Source: Bacteroidota bacterium
Lineage (GTDB): Bacteria > Bacteroidota > Ignavibacteria > Ignavibacteriales > Ignavibacteriaceae
Direction of reading: 5' to 3'
Assembly: GCA_022573715.1 (NCBI GenBank)
Contig: JACZTL010000012.1
Location: forward strand, 1-64,000
Length of the DNA: 64,000 nucleotides
Position numbers and translations under genes: made by a program. Below the pieces are notes generated by a model. The model was not told the DNA's origin, made no database searches, and saw nothing but the letters and a program-made list of their open reading frames with translations. Of this stretch, positions 27,792 through 39,956 are shown in pieces. Positions within the stretch are counted from its first letter, which is position 1, and the number at the start of each line of letters is the position of its first letter.

Positions 27792-30700
27792 ATGGCTTAT
27801 AGAGTTCAAGAAAATGCGATGAGAAATATAAAAAAGATAACAATATCTTTGGCAAGTCCCGATGCTATTTTATCTAGATCTCACGGCGAAGTAACAAAAC
27901 CGGAAACAATTAACTACAGATCTTTCCGTCCTGAAAAAGATGGACTTTTCTGTGAAAAAATATTTGGTCCGACTCGTGATTGGGAATGTTATTGTGGTAA
28001 ATATAAAAGAATAAGATACAGAGGAATAATTTGCGATAGATGTGGTGTTGAAGTAACGCAGAAAAGTGTTAGAAGAGAAAGAATGGGACATATTGCTCTT
28101 GCAGTTCCAGTTGTTCATATATGGTTTTTTAGGGCACAACCCTCTAAAATTGGTAATATAATAGGAATTAGCTTAAAAGAATTGGAAAAGATTATTTATT
28201 ATGAATCTTATGCTGTTATTAATCCTGGTCCTACAGGATTAAACAGAATGGATTTAATATCAGAGGATCAATACTATGAAGTTTTTAACTCTTTACCCCC
28301 TGATAATGAAAAACTTGATGATGATGATCCAAATAAATTTATTGCAAAGATAGGCGGTGACGCAGTAAAAGAAATTCTTAGCAATACAGATATTGCACAA
28401 CTTTCAACCGAATTAAGAGAACAGCTAGAAGTTGAAACTTCTCAGCAGAAAAAAACTGATCTGCTAAAAAGATTAAGAGTTATAGAAGCGTTCAAAGAAG
28501 AGGAAAGTAAAGTCGAAAATAAACCTGAATGGATGGTTCTTGACTACGTACAAATTATACCACCGGAGTTAAGACCTTTAGTACCTTTGGAAGGCGGAAG
28601 ATTTGCAACAAGTGATCTTAATGACCTTTATAGAAGAGTTATTATTAGAAACAACAGGTTGAAAAGACTTATTGATATTAAAGCTCCAGAAGTAATTTTA
28701 AGAAATGAAAAAAGAATGCTTCAAGAATCTGTTGATGCTTTGTTTGATAATTCAAGAAGAGGGAGTGCAGTAAGAAGTGATAATAACAGACCTTTAAAAT
28801 CATTAAGCGATATGCTTAAGGGAAAGCAAGGAAGATTTCGTCAGAATCTACTTGGAAAACGTGTTGATTATTCCGGACGATCTGTAATTGTTGTTGGTCC
28901 TGAACTAAAACTGAATCAATGCGGTTTGCCCAAGGATATGGCTGTCGAACTATTCAAACCATTTATAATAAGACAATTAATAAGAAGAGGTTATAACAAA
29001 ACAGTTAAAAGTGCCCGAAAGGTTGTAGATAAAAAAGAACCGATAATTTGGGATATTTTAACCAAGATCATTGATAGCCATCCAATTATGTTAAACCGTG
29101 CGCCTACCCTTCATAGGCTTGGTATTCAGGCATTTCAACCTATTTTGATTGACGGAAAAGCAATACAATTGCATCCAATGGTTTGTACTGCCTTCAATGC
29201 TGACTTTGACGGTGACCAAATGGCAGTGCATGTGCCTCTTTCATACGCAGCGCAGTTGGAGGCATCTTTGCTTATGTTAAGTAGCCATAATATTCTATCA
29301 CCTCAAAACGGAAGTCCGATTATTGTACCGACACAGGATATTGTGCTTGGTTGTTATTACATAACAAAATCTAAAGACGGTGAAAAAGGGGAAGGGATGT
29401 CATTTGCATCATCTAAAGAAGTACTAATTGCTTATAATAATAAAGCAATTAATCTTCATACTAAAATTAAAGTTAGAATAAACGGTGAAATTATAAACAC
29501 AACTACGGGGCGTATTATCTTTAATCAGATTGTTCCAAAAGAAATGGGTTACTTCAATCAATTGTTGATCAAAAAAACTTTTGGCGGTTTTATAGGTAAA
29601 ATGTTTATGAAACTTGGAAACAAAATAACCGCAAAATTCTTGGATGATCTTAAAGAAATTGGTTTTAAATATTCAACAGCAGGCGGTCTTTCTATTAGTT
29701 ATGCAGATATGATAATTCCTGAAGAAAAAGTAGGAATGATTACCAAAGCAAATGAAAAAGTTAACGGAATTTTAAATGAATACGAACAAGGTGTAATTAC
29801 AGATGCAGAAAGATATAACAAAATTATAGATGTTTGGACTCATACCACAAATGATGTTGCTCGTGCTTTGATGAGTACGATTAAAAAAGATAATCACGGT
29901 TTTAATTCACTTCATATGATGGTTGATTCCGGTGCAAGAGGTTCACAAGAGCAGGTAAGGCAGTTAGCAGGTATGCGTGGATTGATGATGAAACCCCAAA
30001 AATCATTATCGGGACAAGCTGGTGAAATTATTGAGAATCCTATTGTTGCAAACTTTAAAGAAGGGTTATCTGTGCTTGAGTATTTTATTTCCACGCACGG
30101 TGCAAGAAAAGGTCTTGCTGATACAGCTCTTAAAACGGCTGATGCGGGATATTTAACAAGACGTCTAGTTGATGTTGCTCAAGATGTTATTATTACAGAA
30201 GATGATTGCGGAACTATTTTGGGCATTGAAGTTAAAGCTATTAAAGATGTAGAACAAGAAAGAGAACCACTTGCTGAGAGAATAACAGGTCGTATAGTAC
30301 AGGAAGATGTATATGACCCAAGAACCGATGAGTTAATTATCGAAATCGGTGAAATAATCACTGAACAATTAGCTGAAAAAATTGAAGATGCAAATATTGA
30401 TTCAGTATATATTCGTACCGTACTTACTTGTGAATCGAAACATGGTGTGTGCGTTAAATGTTACGGTAGAAATCTAACAAACGGAAAATTAGTTGAAATT
30501 GGTGAAGCCGTAGGTATTGTTGCTGCACAATCAATTGGTGAACCCGGTACTCAGTTAACACTTAGAACCTTCCACTTGGGTGGTACTGCTTCAAGAATTG
30601 CAAGTCAATCACAAGTTGAAACCACAACGGAAGGTAAAGTGAAATTTGAGCATATAAATTTTGTTGAAAAAACTGATTTTATGGGTTCAATTAAAGTTGT

Positions 30701-32021
30701 AACCGGTAGAAGAGGTGCAATTGGAATTTATGATGAAAATAACAGACAGGTTAAGAAATTTGATATACCTTATGGTTCTGAATTGATCGTTAATGATGGA
30801 GATTTAATTAAAAAAGGTAAAACTCTTTTTACACATGATCCTTACAATGCCGTAATTTTATCAGATGTAGCAGGAATGGTAAGATTTATTGATATGCAGG
30901 ATAGAATTACAATTAAACAGGTAACTGATGAACAAACCGGACACGTACAAAAGGTTGTTATTGAATCTAAAGATAAAACATTAATTCCAAGTATAGCAAT
31001 TGAATCTGAAGACGGAACAAGAAAAACATTTAACATACCAAATGGTGCTTATTTATCTATTGAAGAAGGTGAAGATATTGTTGCAGGAACAATCCTTGCA
31101 AAAATATCTAAATCAGCCACAAAGAGTAGAGATATTACAGGTGGTCTTCCAAGGGTAACAGAACTCTTTGAAGCAAGAAGCCCTCAGGAAGCTGCAATTG
31201 TTAGTGAAATTGAAGGTATTGTTAGATTTGGTGCAAGAAAAAAAGGTTCAAGAGAAATATTTGTGACTGCCCCTGATAAATCTGATGAGAAAAAATATAA
31301 TGTTCCACTTGGAAAACACATACTTGTTCAAGACACAGACGAGATACCCGTTGGTGAAAAAATTACTGACGGACCAATTGACCCTCATGATATTCTTAAA
31401 ATTAAAGGAACAAGTGCTGTGCAGGAATATCTTGTAAATGAAACCCAGGATGTTTACAGGCTTCAAGGCGTAAAAATTAACGACAAACACATAGAAGTTA
31501 TTGTACGCCAAATGCTTCAGAAAATTAGAATTATTCATCCTGGAGATACTAAATTCTTGGAAGAAGATTTAGTGGGTAAAATTATATTCTTAGCTGAAAA
31601 TCAAAAAATTACTTCAATGGTATTTATTGAAGACAAGGGTGATTCTAAATTCAATGAAGGTCAATTAGTTCCACGGAGCCAATTTAGAAAAGTTAATTCC
31701 GAACTAAAAAGTAAAGATAAAAATCCCCCTATTGGTAGGGATGCTGAATCTGCAACATTTGAGAACGTACTACTTGGAATTACACAAGCAGCGTTATCAA
31801 CAGAAAGCTTTATTTCAGCCGCTTCTTTTCAAGAAACAACAAAGGTTCTTACCAATGCTGCAATAGCTGCAAAAGTTGACAATCTTGTTGGTCTGAAAGA
31901 AAATGTTGTTATGGGACGCTTGATTCCAGCAGGAACCGGAATAAAGAAATATAAAAATATTATATTTCCTTCCGATGAAATAATTGAGGAAGAAAATCCG
32001 GAAGAAAAAGTAGAGGCTTAA
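27792..32021 (+). CDS. rpoC: DNA-directed RNA polymerase subunit beta'
   Basis: 1409 residues. The N-terminal zinc-binding motif is [20 protein letters not shown]; the active-site magnesium loop is [16 protein letters not shown]; the second zinc site is [15 protein letters not shown]. The bridge helix and trigger loop regions ([38 protein letters not shown]) are intact. TAGGAGATAACA precedes the ATG. It ends in an acidic tail ([11 protein letters not shown]) and is followed by a strong terminator, closing the secE-rpoC unit. Confidence 0.98.
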   Translation: MAYRVQENAMRNIKKITISLASPDAILSRSHGEVTKPETINYRSFRPEKDGLFCEKIFGPTRDWECYCGKYKRIRYRGIICDRCGVEVTQKSVRRERMGHIALAVPVVHIWFFRAQPSKIGNIIGISLKELEKIIYYESYAVINPGPTGLNRMDLISEDQYYEVFNSLPPDNEKLDDDDPNKFIAKIGGDAVKEILSNTDIAQLSTELREQLEVETSQQKKTDLLKRLRVIEAFKEEESKVENKPEWMVLDYVQIIPPELRPLVPLEGGRFATSDLNDLYRRVIIRNNRLKRLIDIKAPEVILRNEKRMLQESVDALFDNSRRGSAVRSDNNRPLKSLSDMLKGKQGRFRQNLLGKRVDYSGRSVIVVGPELKLNQCGLPKDMAVELFKPFIIRQLIRRGYNKTVKSARKVVDKKEPIIWDILTKIIDSHPIMLNRAPTLHRLGIQAFQPILIDGKAIQLHPMVCTAFNADFDGDQMAVHVPLSYAAQLEASLLMLSSHNILSPQNGSPIIVPTQDIVLGCYYITKSKDGEKGEGMSFASSKEVLIAYNNKAINLHTKIKVRINGEIINTTTGRIIFNQIVPKEMGYFNQLLIKKTFGGFIGKMFMKLGNKITAKFLDDLKEIGFKYSTAGGLSISYADMIIPEEKVGMITKANEKVNGILNEYEQGVITDAERYNKIIDVWTHTTNDVARALMSTIKKDNHGFNSLHMMVDSGARGSQEQVRQLAGMRGLMMKPQKSLSGQAGEIIENPIVANFKEGLSVLEYFISTHGARKGLADTALKTADAGYLTRRLVDVAQDVIITEDDCGTILGIEVKAIKDVEQEREPLAERITGRIVQEDVYDPRTDELIIEIGEIITEQLAEKIEDANIDSVYIRTVLTCESKHGVCVKCYGRNLTNGKLVEIGEAVGIVAAQSIGEPGTQLTLRTFHLGGTASRIASQSQVETTTEGKVKFEHINFVEKTDFMGSIKVVTGRRGAIGIYDENNRQVKKFDIPYGSELIVNDGDLIKKGKTLFTHDPYNAVILSDVAGMVRFIDMQDRITIKQVTDEQTGHVQKVVIESKDKTLIPSIAIESEDGTRKTFNIPNGAYLSIEEGEDIVAGTILAKISKSATKSRDITGGLPRVTELFEARSPQEAAIVSEIEGIVRFGARKKGSREIFVTAPDKSDEKKYNVPLGKHILVQDTDEIPVGEKITDGPIDPHDILKIKGTSAVQEYLVNETQDVYRLQGVKINDKHIEVIVRQMLQKIRIIHPGDTKFLEEDLVGKIIFLAENQKITSMVFIEDKGDSKFNEGQLVPRSQFRKVNSELKSKDKNPPIGRDAESATFENVLLGITQAALSTESFISAASFQETTKVLTNAAIAAKVDNLVGLKENVVMGRLIPAGTGIKKYKNIIFPSDEIIEEENPEEKVEA

Positions 32022-32038
32022 AACAAAATAATTTGGTT

Positions 32039-32070
32039 ATCCGACCCGAAATATTCGGGTCGGATTTTTT
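32039..32070 (+). terminator. Rho-independent terminator after rpoC
   Basis: ATCCGACCCGAA (32039-32050) and TTCGGGTCGGAT (32054-32065) form a perfect 12-pair GC-rich stem with a 3-base ATA loop, followed by six T. It separates the rplKAJL-rpoBC unit from the rpsL operon. Confidence 0.95.
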
Positions 32071-32191
32071 GTCTTTAAACCTAAAAAACATACAAAATAT
32101 TTAAGTTTATATCTTGATTAAATTTTCAATAAAAGCTATATTAAGAGTCTGAAATTTTTTGGAGTATACATTTAATTTTGAGGAGTAATTA
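32071..32191 (+). promoter_or_regulatory. Probable promoter region of the rpsL (str) operon
   Basis: About 120 AT-rich bases after the rpoC terminator and before rpsL. Since the terminator is strong, the str operon must have its own promoter here. No sigma consensus could be fixed with confidence; a GAGGAG ribosome-binding site is present next to the GTG start of rpsL. Confidence 0.45.
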
Positions 32192-32569
32192 GTGCCGACA
32201 ATAAATCAGTTAGTTAGAAAAGGGCGTGTTAAAATACTTGCTAAAAAGAAGGCTCCTGCACTAGAATCTTGTCCGCAGAAACGTGGTGTTTGTACAAGAG
32301 TTTACACAACAACACCTAAAAAACCAAACTCTGCATTAAGGAAAGTTGCAAGAGTAAGATTAACTAACGGTATGGAAGTAACTGCTTATATACCGGGGGA
32401 AGGACACAATCTTCAGGAACACTCAATCGTTCTTATTAGAGGCGGAAGGATTAAAGATTTACCGGGTGTTCGTTATCATATTATAAGAGGCACATTAGAT
32501 ACAAGCGGTGTTGAAGATAGAAAAAAAGGACGTTCAAAATATGGCGCAAAAAAACCTAAAGCGAATTAA
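32192..32569 (+). CDS. rpsL: 30S ribosomal protein S12
   Basis: 125 residues. [18 protein letters not shown] opens the protein, and the decoding-site loops [18 protein letters not shown] and [11 protein letters not shown] are normal, with the lysines linked to streptomycin sensitivity in place. The start is GTG at 32192. It heads the str operon, with rpsG 3 bases downstream. Confidence 0.97.
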   Translation: MPTINQLVRKGRVKILAKKKAPALESCPQKRGVCTRVYTTTPKKPNSALRKVARVRLTNGMEVTAYIPGEGHNLQEHSIVLIRGGRIKDLPGVRYHIIRGTLDTSGVEDRKKGRSKYGAKKPKAN

Positions 32570-32572
32570 TAA

Positions 32573-33040
32573 ATGAGAAAAAAAAGAGCAGAAAAAAGAT
32601 ATATAAAACCTGATCCAAAATATCAGGATTTAATGGTTGCTAAATTTATAAATTCAATTATGCTAGATGGTAAAAAATCTATTGCAAGAAATATTATATA
32701 CGAGGCATTTGATATTATAGAAAAAAGAATTAAACAGCCTGGTATTGATGTTTTCAAAAAAGCATTGAATAATACTCAACCTCTTATTGAAGTACGAAGC
32801 AGAAGAGTAGGTGGTGCAACATATCAAGTACCGACTGAAGTTAGACCCGAAAGAAGATTAGCACTTGCAATGCGTTGGTTAAAAAATTATTCAAGAGCAA
32901 GAAACGACAAATCATCTTCATTAAAATTTGCTTCAGAATTAATAGCAGCTTCAAATAATGAAGGTCAGACTGTAAAGAAAAAAGAAGACGTTCACAGAAT
33001 GGCAGAAGCAAACAAAGCATTTGCTCACTTTAAATGGTAA
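32573..33040 (+). CDS. rpsG: 30S ribosomal protein S7
   Basis: 155 residues. [39 protein letters not shown]-type core (here [16 protein letters not shown]) and NKAFAHFKW at the end identify S7, the primary 16S 3'-domain assembly protein. The ATG follows the rpsL stop by 3 bases, indicating translational coupling; fusA follows after 36 bases. Confidence 0.97.
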   Translation: MRKKRAEKRYIKPDPKYQDLMVAKFINSIMLDGKKSIARNIIYEAFDIIEKRIKQPGIDVFKKALNNTQPLIEVRSRRVGGATYQVPTEVRPERRLALAMRWLKNYSRARNDKSSSLKFASELIAASNNEGQTVKKKEDVHRMAEANKAFAHFKW

Positions 33041-33076
33041 GAATAAATACAAATAAAAGTTGATTATATAAGTTAG

Positions 33077-35179
33077 ATGGCAGAAAAGATTACAAATATA
33101 GAAAAAGTAAGAAACATTGGTATTATGGCACATATAGATGCCGGTAAAACAACAACTACAGAACGTATTCTGTTTTACACCGGTAAAGTACATAGATTAG
33201 GCGAAGTTCACGATGGTGCAGCCGTAATGGATTGGATGGAACAGGAAAAGGAACGCGGTATTACCATTACTAGCGCTGCTACAACTTGTTATTGGAATGA
33301 TCATCAGATAAATATTATTGATACACCCGGACACGTAGATTTTACAGTTGAAGTTGAAAGATCATTGAGAGTGTTAGACGGTGCTGTAGCCTTGTTTTGT
33401 GCTGTAGGTGGCGTAGAACCACAGTCTGAAACAGTGTGGCGTCAAGCTGATAAATATCAAGTTCCTCGTATTGCTTTTGTAAATAAAATGGACAGAACCG
33501 GTGCCGATTTTTATGCAGCTGTTCAAATGATGAGAGACAGACTGGGTGCAAATGCAATTCCTCTTTATTTACCGATTGGGGCAGGAGATATGTTCAGCGG
33601 TATAATTGATCTTATTACTCTCAAAGCAAGGATGTATCACGATGAAACTTTTGGTGCAACATTTGAGGAAATTGAAATTCCGGAAGATTTAAAAGAACTG
33701 ACAAATAAATACAGAACTAAAATGCTTGAAGCTGTTTCTGATGTTGATGATTCACTCTTAGAAAAATACTTAGAGGGTGAAGAAATTACATCGGAAGAGA
33801 TAATGAAAGTTTTAAGACAAGCGACTATTGAATTAAAAATAATACCTGTTATTTGCGGTTCTGCTTTTAAAAATAAAGGAGTTCAAAAACTTCTTGATTC
33901 TATTATAGACTTTTTACCTTCACCAATAGACTCAAAAGAAATTGAAGCGCATCATATTCATACAAAAGAAACTGTTTTTAGAAAGATTGATAAAGATGAA
34001 AAGTTTACAGCACTTGCATTTAAAATTATGACTGATCCGTTTGTTGGCAAACTTACATTCTTTAGAGTTTATACCGGTTCTCTAAAAGCAGGTTCATATA
34101 TTTTTAATTCCGTAAGTAGGAAGAAAGAAAGAATAAGCAGATTATTATTAATGCACGCAAACAATAGACAAGAATTAGAAGAAGTTAGAGCAGGTGATAT
34201 TGTTGCTGCAGTTGGATTAAAATTTACAAAAACAGGAGATACACTTTGCACTGAAGATCAACCGGTTATGTTAGAACAAATTGAATTTCCTACACCTGTT
34301 ATTCAGATTGCGATTGAACCAAAAACAAAAGCAGATCAGGATAAGCTTTCAGAAGCACTTGTAAAATTATCCGATGAGGATCCTACTTTTAAGATTAAAG
34401 TCGATGAAGAAACCGGTCAAACTCTTATTAGTGGAATGGGTGAACTTCACCTTGAGATTCTTGTCGAAAGAATGAAAAGAGAGTTCAAAGTTGAAGCAAA
34501 TGTGGGTAAACCCCAAGTAGCTTATAGAGAAACAATTACAGAAACCGTTAACTCAGAAGGAAAATTTGTAAAACAATCCGGAGGTAGGGGTAAATACGGT
34601 CACGTTTGGATTGAACTAGGACCAAATGAACCAGGTAAAGGATTTGAATTTGAAAATGCTATTGTTGGTGGTAAAGTTCCAAAAGAATATATATCTTCTG
34701 TTTCAAAAGGTATTGAAGAAGCCATGAGAAATGGTGTAGTTGCAGGTTTTCACGTAGTAGATATTAAAGCAAAACTTTATGATGGTTCATATCACGATGT
34801 AGATTCAGATGAACTATCTTTCAGAGTTGCAGGTTCTATGGCTTTTAAAGAAGGTGCAAGAAAAGCTAAACCAGTTTTATTAGAACCGATTATGTCAATT
34901 GAAGTAGTAACACCGGAAGAATATTTGGGTGATGTTATGGGAGACATTAACTCAAGAAGAGGAAAAATTGAAGGTTTTACAGCACGTAAAGATGCACAAG
35001 TAATTAAAGCCGAAGTACCTCTTTCTGAAATGTTTGGTTACGCTACTATTTTAAGATCAATGACTCAGGGCAGAGCTATTTATTCAATGCAATTTCTACA
35101 TTATCTACAAGTACCAAAATCAATAGCTGATGAAATTGCAGAAAAAACTACGGGTAAGAAAACCGAAACAACAGCATAA
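33077..35179 (+). CDS. fusA: Elongation factor G
   Basis: 700 residues. The G domain has [20 protein letters not shown] (P-loop), [14 protein letters not shown] (switch I), [16 protein letters not shown] (G3) and NKMDRTGAD (G4). Domains III-V follow, including [19 protein letters not shown]. It is the translocase of the ribosome; full length and no missing key residue. Encoded in the str operon, with tuf 41 bases downstream. Confidence 0.97.
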   Translation: MAEKITNIEKVRNIGIMAHIDAGKTTTTERILFYTGKVHRLGEVHDGAAVMDWMEQEKERGITITSAATTCYWNDHQINIIDTPGHVDFTVEVERSLRVLDGAVALFCAVGGVEPQSETVWRQADKYQVPRIAFVNKMDRTGADFYAAVQMMRDRLGANAIPLYLPIGAGDMFSGIIDLITLKARMYHDETFGATFEEIEIPEDLKELTNKYRTKMLEAVSDVDDSLLEKYLEGEEITSEEIMKVLRQATIELKIIPVICGSAFKNKGVQKLLDSIIDFLPSPIDSKEIEAHHIHTKETVFRKIDKDEKFTALAFKIMTDPFVGKLTFFRVYTGSLKAGSYIFNSVSRKKERISRLLLMHANNRQELEEVRAGDIVAAVGLKFTKTGDTLCTEDQPVMLEQIEFPTPVIQIAIEPKTKADQDKLSEALVKLSDEDPTFKIKVDEETGQTLISGMGELHLEILVERMKREFKVEANVGKPQVAYRETITETVNSEGKFVKQSGGRGKYGHVWIELGPNEPGKGFEFENAIVGGKVPKEYISSVSKGIEEAMRNGVVAGFHVVDIKAKLYDGSYHDVDSDELSFRVAGSMAFKEGARKAKPVLLEPIMSIEVVTPEEYLGDVMGDINSRRGKIEGFTARKDAQVIKAEVPLSEMFGYATILRSMTQGRAIYSMQFLHYLQVPKSIADEIAEKTTGKKTETTA

Positions 35180-35219
35180 AGAGTTTAAAAAAAAGCATTA
35201 ACATATAAAGGAGATTAAG

Positions 35220-36425
35220 ATGGCTAAAGAAAAATTTGATAGAAGCAAACCTCACGTTAACGTAGGTACAATTGGTCACGTTGACCATGGTAAAACCACA
35301 TTAACGGCTGCCATCACAATGGCTCTCGCAATCAAGGGATTATCAGAAACTAGAACTTTTGATAGTATTGATAATGCCCCTGAAGAAAGAGAAAGAGGTA
35401 TTACAATTGCAACCGCTCACGTTGAGTATTCAACTGAAAAAAGACACTATGCACACGTTGACTGTCCCGGTCACGCAGATTATGTTAAAAACATGATTAC
35501 CGGTGCTGCTCAGATGGACGGTGCTATTTTGGTAGTGGCCGCAACTGATGGACCGATGCCTCAAACAAGAGAGCATATCCTTTTAGCTCGCCAGGTTGGT
35601 GTACCCAAAATGGTAGTTTTTATGAACAAAGTTGATATGGTAGACGACGAAGAATTAATTGAATTAGTTGAAGTTGAATTAAGAGATCTATTAAATGAGT
35701 ATGAATTTCCTGGAGACGAAATTCCTATCATTAAAGGTTCCGCACTTAAAGCTTTAGAAGCAGCCACATCCGGAGCCTCTGCTGATGACGAAAGATTTAA
35801 TTGTATCTGGGAACTTTTAGATGCAGTAGATACATACATTCCTGTACCTGAAAGAGATATTGATAAACCTTTCTTAATGCCTGTTGAAGATGTCTTCTCT
35901 ATTACAGGTAGAGGAACAGTTGCAACCGGTAGAGTAGAAAGAGGTCAAGTTAAAATTCAGGAAGAAGTTGAACTTATCGGTTTAGGTTTACACAAAAAAA
36001 CAGTTGTTACCGGTGTAGAAATGTTCAGAAAAGAACTTGACTCAGCAATAGCTGGCGACAACGCCGGTATACTTTTACGCGGTATTGATAAAAAAGAAAT
36101 TCTAAGAGGAATGGTTTTAGCTAAAACCGGTTCTATTACACCTCACCACAAATTTGAAGGTGAAGTATATATTTTATCAAAAGAAGAAGGCGGAAGACAC
36201 ACACCTTTTTTTAACGGTTACAGACCACAATTCTATTTTAGAACAACTGATGTAACAGGTGTTGCAACTTTACCTTCAGGTACTGAAATGGTTATGCCTG
36301 GTGATAATGTTAAACTAAGCATTGAACTTATTACTGATATTGCAATGGAAGAAAAATTACGTTTTGCTATCCGTGAAGGAGGTAGAACAGTAGGTTCTGG
36401 TGTTGTAACTAAAATTGTTGAATAA
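35220..36425 (+). CDS. tuf: Elongation factor Tu
   Basis: 401 residues. [50 protein letters not shown] and MNKVDMVDD are the GTPase motifs. Domains II and III follow, ending [24 protein letters not shown] precedes the ATG as a strong ribosome-binding site. This is the only tuf in the window; the tRNA cluster before secE, where a second copy (tufB) is often found, lacks one. Confidence 0.98.
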   Translation: MAKEKFDRSKPHVNVGTIGHVDHGKTTLTAAITMALAIKGLSETRTFDSIDNAPEERERGITIATAHVEYSTEKRHYAHVDCPGHADYVKNMITGAAQMDGAILVVAATDGPMPQTREHILLARQVGVPKMVVFMNKVDMVDDEELIELVEVELRDLLNEYEFPGDEIPIIKGSALKALEAATSGASADDERFNCIWELLDAVDTYIPVPERDIDKPFLMPVEDVFSITGRGTVATGRVERGQVKIQEEVELIGLGLHKKTVVTGVEMFRKELDSAIAGDNAGILLRGIDKKEILRGMVLAKTGSITPHHKFEGEVYILSKEEGGRHTPFFNGYRPQFYFRTTDVTGVATLPSGTEMVMPGDNVKLSIELITDIAMEEKLRFAIREGGRTVGSGVVTKIVE

Positions 36426-36442
36426 AAAATGATTCAAATTAT

Positions 36443-36465
36443 GAAAGGGAGATTTTCTCCCTTTT
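36443..36465 (+). terminator. Hairpin between tuf and rpsJ
   Basis: GAAAGGGAGA (36443-36452) pairs with TCTCCCTTTT (36456-36465) around a TTT loop, giving ten pairs with one wobble. The following T-run is weak. It may act as a partial terminator or as an mRNA-processing site between the str and S10 units. Confidence 0.6.
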
Positions 36466-36500
36466 CTATTGTAAAATCTTTTACATAAAGGAGACTTTAA

Positions 36501-36809
36501 TTGGCAGGACAAAAAATAAGAATAAAATTAAAATCATATGATCATATTTTGATTGATAAATCAACCGAAAAGATTATAAAAACAGTAAAAAGTACTGGTG
36601 CAATAGTTTCAGGTCCTATTCCATTGCCTACAAAAAGAACTTTGTACACAGTGTTGAAGTCTCCGCATGTTGACAAAAAATCGCGTGAACAATTTGAAAC
36701 TCGATCACACAAAAGAATTATAGATATTCATAATTCAAATAATAAAACCGTCGATTCTCTAAGTAAGTTGGATATACCGGCGGGAGTAGATATTGAGATA
36801 AAGCTTTAA
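36501..36809 (+). CDS. rpsJ: 30S ribosomal protein S10
   Basis: 102 residues with the S10 pattern [40 protein letters not shown] and [14 protein letters not shown]. The start is TTG at 36501 with AAAGGAG nine bases upstream, giving [10 protein letters not shown]10 is also the NusE partner in antitermination. It opens the S10 operon. Confidence 0.97.
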   Translation: MAGQKIRIKLKSYDHILIDKSTEKIIKTVKSTGAIVSGPIPLPTKRTLYTVLKSPHVDKKSREQFETRSHKRIIDIHNSNNKTVDSLSKLDIPAGVDIEIKL

Positions 36810-36825
36810 TGAAATTGGAGTAAAA

Positions 36826-37449
36826 ATGTCCGGCATATTAGGTAGAAAAATAGGAATGTCAAGTATTTATGGTGAGAAAGGACGAATGATACCTGTTACT
36901 GCTATTCAGGCAGGACCTTGTAAAATTGTGACTATTAAGACAAAAGAAAAAGACGGTTATGAAGCTTTGCAAATTGGTTTTGGTACAAGAAAAGAAAAGA
37001 ACTTGACCAAACCTATTTTGGGTCATTTTAAAAAGAACAATGTTGAATCAACAGCTTATTTGAAAGAATTTCTTTTTGATGAAATTTCTGAATACAAAGT
37101 TGGTGATGAAATTAAAGCTGACTTTTTTAAAGAGGGTGAGAAAATTAAGGTGAGAGCAAAGAGTAAAGGAAAAGGATTTCAGGGGGTAATTAAAAGACAC
37201 GGATTTAAAGGTGTTGGTGGAGCAACCCACGGTCAGAGTGATAGATTAAGAGCGCCGGGTTCAATTGGTCAAAGTTCAGACCCTTCAAGAGTATGGAAAG
37301 GTATGAGAATGGCAGGGAGAACAGGCGGTAAAAATATAACCGTATCAAATTTGGAAGTAATTAAAGTAATACCTGAAGAAAACCTGATATTAGTTAACGG
37401 ATCAGTGCCTGGCCCAATAAATTCTATTGTAGAATTGATTAAGCTATAG
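36826..37449 (+). CDS. rplC: 50S ribosomal protein L3
   Basis: 207 residues. MSGILGRKIGMSSIYGEKGR at the start and GHGFKGVGGATHGQSDRLRA-like core (KRHGFKGVGGATHGQSDR) with GSIGQSSDPSRVWKGMRMAG identify L3, an early assembly protein near the peptidyl-transferase centre. Canonical position 17 bases after rpsJ. Confidence 0.97.
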   Translation: MSGILGRKIGMSSIYGEKGRMIPVTAIQAGPCKIVTIKTKEKDGYEALQIGFGTRKEKNLTKPILGHFKKNNVESTAYLKEFLFDEISEYKVGDEIKADFFKEGEKIKVRAKSKGKGFQGVIKRHGFKGVGGATHGQSDRLRAPGSIGQSSDPSRVWKGMRMAGRTGGKNITVSNLEVIKVIPEENLILVNGSVPGPINSIVELIKL

Positions 37450-37477
37450 GCTTATAAAAAAGAAGTAAGAATAGATT

Positions 37478-38125
37478 ATGAAATTAGAAGTATATAAAAC
37501 AAACGGAAAAACTGCCGGCGAACAAATAGAACTTGCAGATGATATTTTTGGTATTGAGCCAAACGATCATGCTATCTATCTTTCTGTAAAAGCTTATTTA
37601 GCAAACCAAAGACAAGGTACGCACAAAGCTAAAGAAAGAAGTGAAGTACGCGGTGGAGGTAGAAAACCTTTTAAACAAAAGGGAAGAGGCGGAGCAAGAG
37701 CAGGTACAATCAGATCTCCTTTATGGATTGGCGGCGGAACTATTTTTGGTCCTCGTCCAAGAAATTACAGACAAGATCTTCCTAAAAAGGTAAGTAGACT
37801 CGCAAGAAAATCAGCTTTAAGCTATAAAGTTAAAGATGAACAATTAATGATTGTTGAAGATTTCAATTTTGACGAGCCAAAAACAAAAGAACTTTTAAAA
37901 ATTTTGAATGCTTTAAAAGTTGATGGTAAGAAAGTTCTTATTCTTACAAAAGGCAACCTTACTAGTGTCTATAAATCCGGTAGAAATATACCTAAAATAA
38001 AAATATTAGAAGTAGATAAAGCATCTACATACGATATAGTAAATAATCAAATGATGATAATTCAAAAAAGTGCTGTAGAAGATATTGTAAATACTTTTAG
38101 AACAAAATCTGAGGCGGTTAACTAA
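37478..38125 (+). CDS. rplD: 50S ribosomal protein L4
   Basis: 215 residues. The extended tunnel loop reads QRQGTHKAKERSEVRGGGRK and GGARAGTIRSPLWIGGGTIF, the L4 signature. L4 is the autogenous regulator of the S10 operon in enterobacteria; no such leader is apparent before rpsJ here. The stop is directly followed by the rplW start. Confidence 0.96.
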   Translation: MKLEVYKTNGKTAGEQIELADDIFGIEPNDHAIYLSVKAYLANQRQGTHKAKERSEVRGGGRKPFKQKGRGGARAGTIRSPLWIGGGTIFGPRPRNYRQDLPKKVSRLARKSALSYKVKDEQLMIVEDFNFDEPKTKELLKILNALKVDGKKVLILTKGNLTSVYKSGRNIPKIKILEVDKASTYDIVNNQMMIIQKSAVEDIVNTFRTKSEAVN

Positions 38126-38126
38126 G

Positions 38127-38420
38127 ATGCATCAAATATTAATAAAACCTTTAATAACTGAGAAAATGACAAATTTAACTGCAGATGAAGGGAAATATGG
38201 ATTTATTGTTAACCCTAAAGCAAATAAAATTGAAATTGCAAAAGCAATTGAACAGAGTTTTGAGGTAAAAGTTGTTGATGTTAAAACATTAAATTATTCA
38301 GGTAAAACTAAAACTCAGTTTAGAAAAAGCGGAAGATTTTCAGGAAAAACCGCAAAATATAAAAAAGCAATAATTACCCTTAAAGAAGGGGATACAATAG
38401 ATCTTTTTGAACAAGTATAG
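38127..38420 (+). CDS. rplW: 50S ribosomal protein L23
   Basis: 97 residues. ILIKPLITEKMTNLTADEGK and YGFIVNPKANKIEIAKAIEQ are typical. It sits at the tunnel exit and docks trigger factor and the signal recognition particle. The ATG lies one base after the rplD stop. Confidence 0.96.
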   Translation: MHQILIKPLITEKMTNLTADEGKYGFIVNPKANKIEIAKAIEQSFEVKVVDVKTLNYSGKTKTQFRKSGRFSGKTAKYKKAIITLKEGDTIDLFEQV

Positions 38421-38442
38421 ATATTGTTATTAGGATAGATAA

Positions 38443-39273
38443 ATGGCTATTAAAAAATTAAGACCAATGACACCGGGAACCAGATTTATGTCGCGCTCAT
38501 CTTTTGATGAGATTACAAAAACTACACCGGAAAAATCTTTAACCGTTTCACTTAAGAAATCTGGTGGACGTAATAATAAAGGACGAATTACATCAAGACA
38601 TATTGGTGGTGGTCATAAAAGAAAATATAGAATAATAGATTTTAAGAGAGATAAACATAGCGTTCCGGCAAAAGTTTATTCAATAGAATATGATCCTAAC
38701 AGAACTTGCAGAATAGCGTTATTACACTATGCAGACGGTGAAAAAAGATATATTCTTGCACCTGAAGGATTAAAAGTTGGTGCCACAGTTATGGCAGGCA
38801 GCAAGAGTGAAATTAGTGTTGGTAACGCAATGCATTTGAAAGATATGCCTGTGGGCAGTATGATTCACAATGTTGAGATGAGACCCGGCAAAGGAGGTCA
38901 ATTAGGAAGAAGCGCAGGCGCAGCTATTCAGGTTATGGCAAAAGAAGGCAAATATGCACAATTAAAAATGCCTTCAGGTGAAGTAAGACTTGTGTCTTTA
39001 GAATGTATGGCAACTTACGGTATAGTTGGCAATTCAGAACAGGAAAATATTGTTTGGGGTAAAGCCGGTAGAATGAGATGGAAAGGCAGAAGACCAAAAG
39101 TTAGAGGTGTTGCTATGAACCCTGTTGATCACCCGATGGGCGGCGGTGAAGGTAAAACCTCAGGCGGTGGTCATCCTGTATCTCCTTGGGGTCAAGCAGC
39201 AAAAGGTTTGAAAACAAGAAAACATAAAAAAGAATCAAATAAATATATTATTAAAAAAAGGACTAAAAAGTAG
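38443..39273 (+). CDS. rplB: 50S ribosomal protein L2
   Basis: 276 residues. [40 protein letters not shown] and the catalytic-region segment [19 protein letters not shown], with the conserved histidine, are all present. L2 is needed for subunit association and peptidyl transfer. Normal length and place. Confidence 0.98.
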   Translation: MAIKKLRPMTPGTRFMSRSSFDEITKTTPEKSLTVSLKKSGGRNNKGRITSRHIGGGHKRKYRIIDFKRDKHSVPAKVYSIEYDPNRTCRIALLHYADGEKRYILAPEGLKVGATVMAGSKSEISVGNAMHLKDMPVGSMIHNVEMRPGKGGQLGRSAGAAIQVMAKEGKYAQLKMPSGEVRLVSLECMATYGIVGNSEQENIVWGKAGRMRWKGRRPKVRGVAMNPVDHPMGGGEGKTSGGGHPVSPWGQAAKGLKTRKHKKESNKYIIKKRTKK

Positions 39274-39282
39274 AGAGAATAT

Positions 39283-39567
39283 ATGCCACGTTCAGTTAAA
39301 AAAGGGCCGTTTATAGATTATAAGCTTAATGCAAAGATACAAAAGCTAAACGAATCTAATCAGAAAAAGATTATAAAAACATGGTCTCGTGCTTCAACTA
39401 TTTCACCTGACTTTGTAGGGCATACAATAGCGGTTCATAATGGTAATAAAATGATACCCATTTATATTACTGAAAATATGGTTGGTCATAAACTTGGAGA
39501 GTTTTCTCCTACAAGAATTTTTAGAGGACATCCCGGAACAAAAGCAGAGAAAGCTTCAAGAAGTTAA
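39283..39567 (+). CDS. rpsS: 30S ribosomal protein S19
   Basis: 94 residues. [40 protein letters not shown] and [15 protein letters not shown] define S19, which contacts the 16S head and the intersubunit bridge. Nine bases after rplB. Confidence 0.97.
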   Translation: MPRSVKKGPFIDYKLNAKIQKLNESNQKKIIKTWSRASTISPDFVGHTIAVHNGNKMIPIYITENMVGHKLGEFSPTRIFRGHPGTKAEKASRS

Positions 39568-39585
39568 TAAAGATTTAAAGGAATT

Positions 39586-39945
39586 TTGAATAATATGGAA
39601 GCAAGAGCAATAAATAAATACATACCATCTTCACCAAGGAAAATGAGATTGGTTGTAGATCTTATTAGAGGTATGTCAGTCGAAAGAGCAATTGAAGTTC
39701 TTCATTTTCATGAAAAACACGCTTCAAACGATGTTGAAACTACTTTAAGATCGGCTGTAGCTAATTTGCTCAATAGTGAAGAATCAACAAGAACAGATTC
39801 TGTAGATTTATTTGTTAAAGAAGCTTTTGTTAATCAGGGACCTACAATTAAAAGAATAATGCCGCGGGCAATGGGAAGAGCTTACAAAATAAGAAAAAGA
39901 TCTTGTCATTTGACAATTGTTGTTGCTACTAAGGCAGATAATTAG
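39586..39945 (+). CDS. rplV: 50S ribosomal protein L22
   Basis: 119 residues from a TTG, with AAAGGA close upstream; an ATG nine bases on (39595) gives [20 protein letters not shown], which equals the usual N-terminus, so the true start is uncertain by three residues. The tunnel beta-hairpin region ends in [20 protein letters not shown]. It lines the nascent-peptide exit tunnel. Confidence 0.95.
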   Translation: MNNMEARAINKYIPSSPRKMRLVVDLIRGMSVERAIEVLHFHEKHASNDVETTLRSAVANLLNSEESTRTDSVDLFVKEAFVNQGPTIKRIMPRAMGRAYKIRKRSCHLTIVVATKADN

Positions 39946-39956
39946 GAGGATATTTT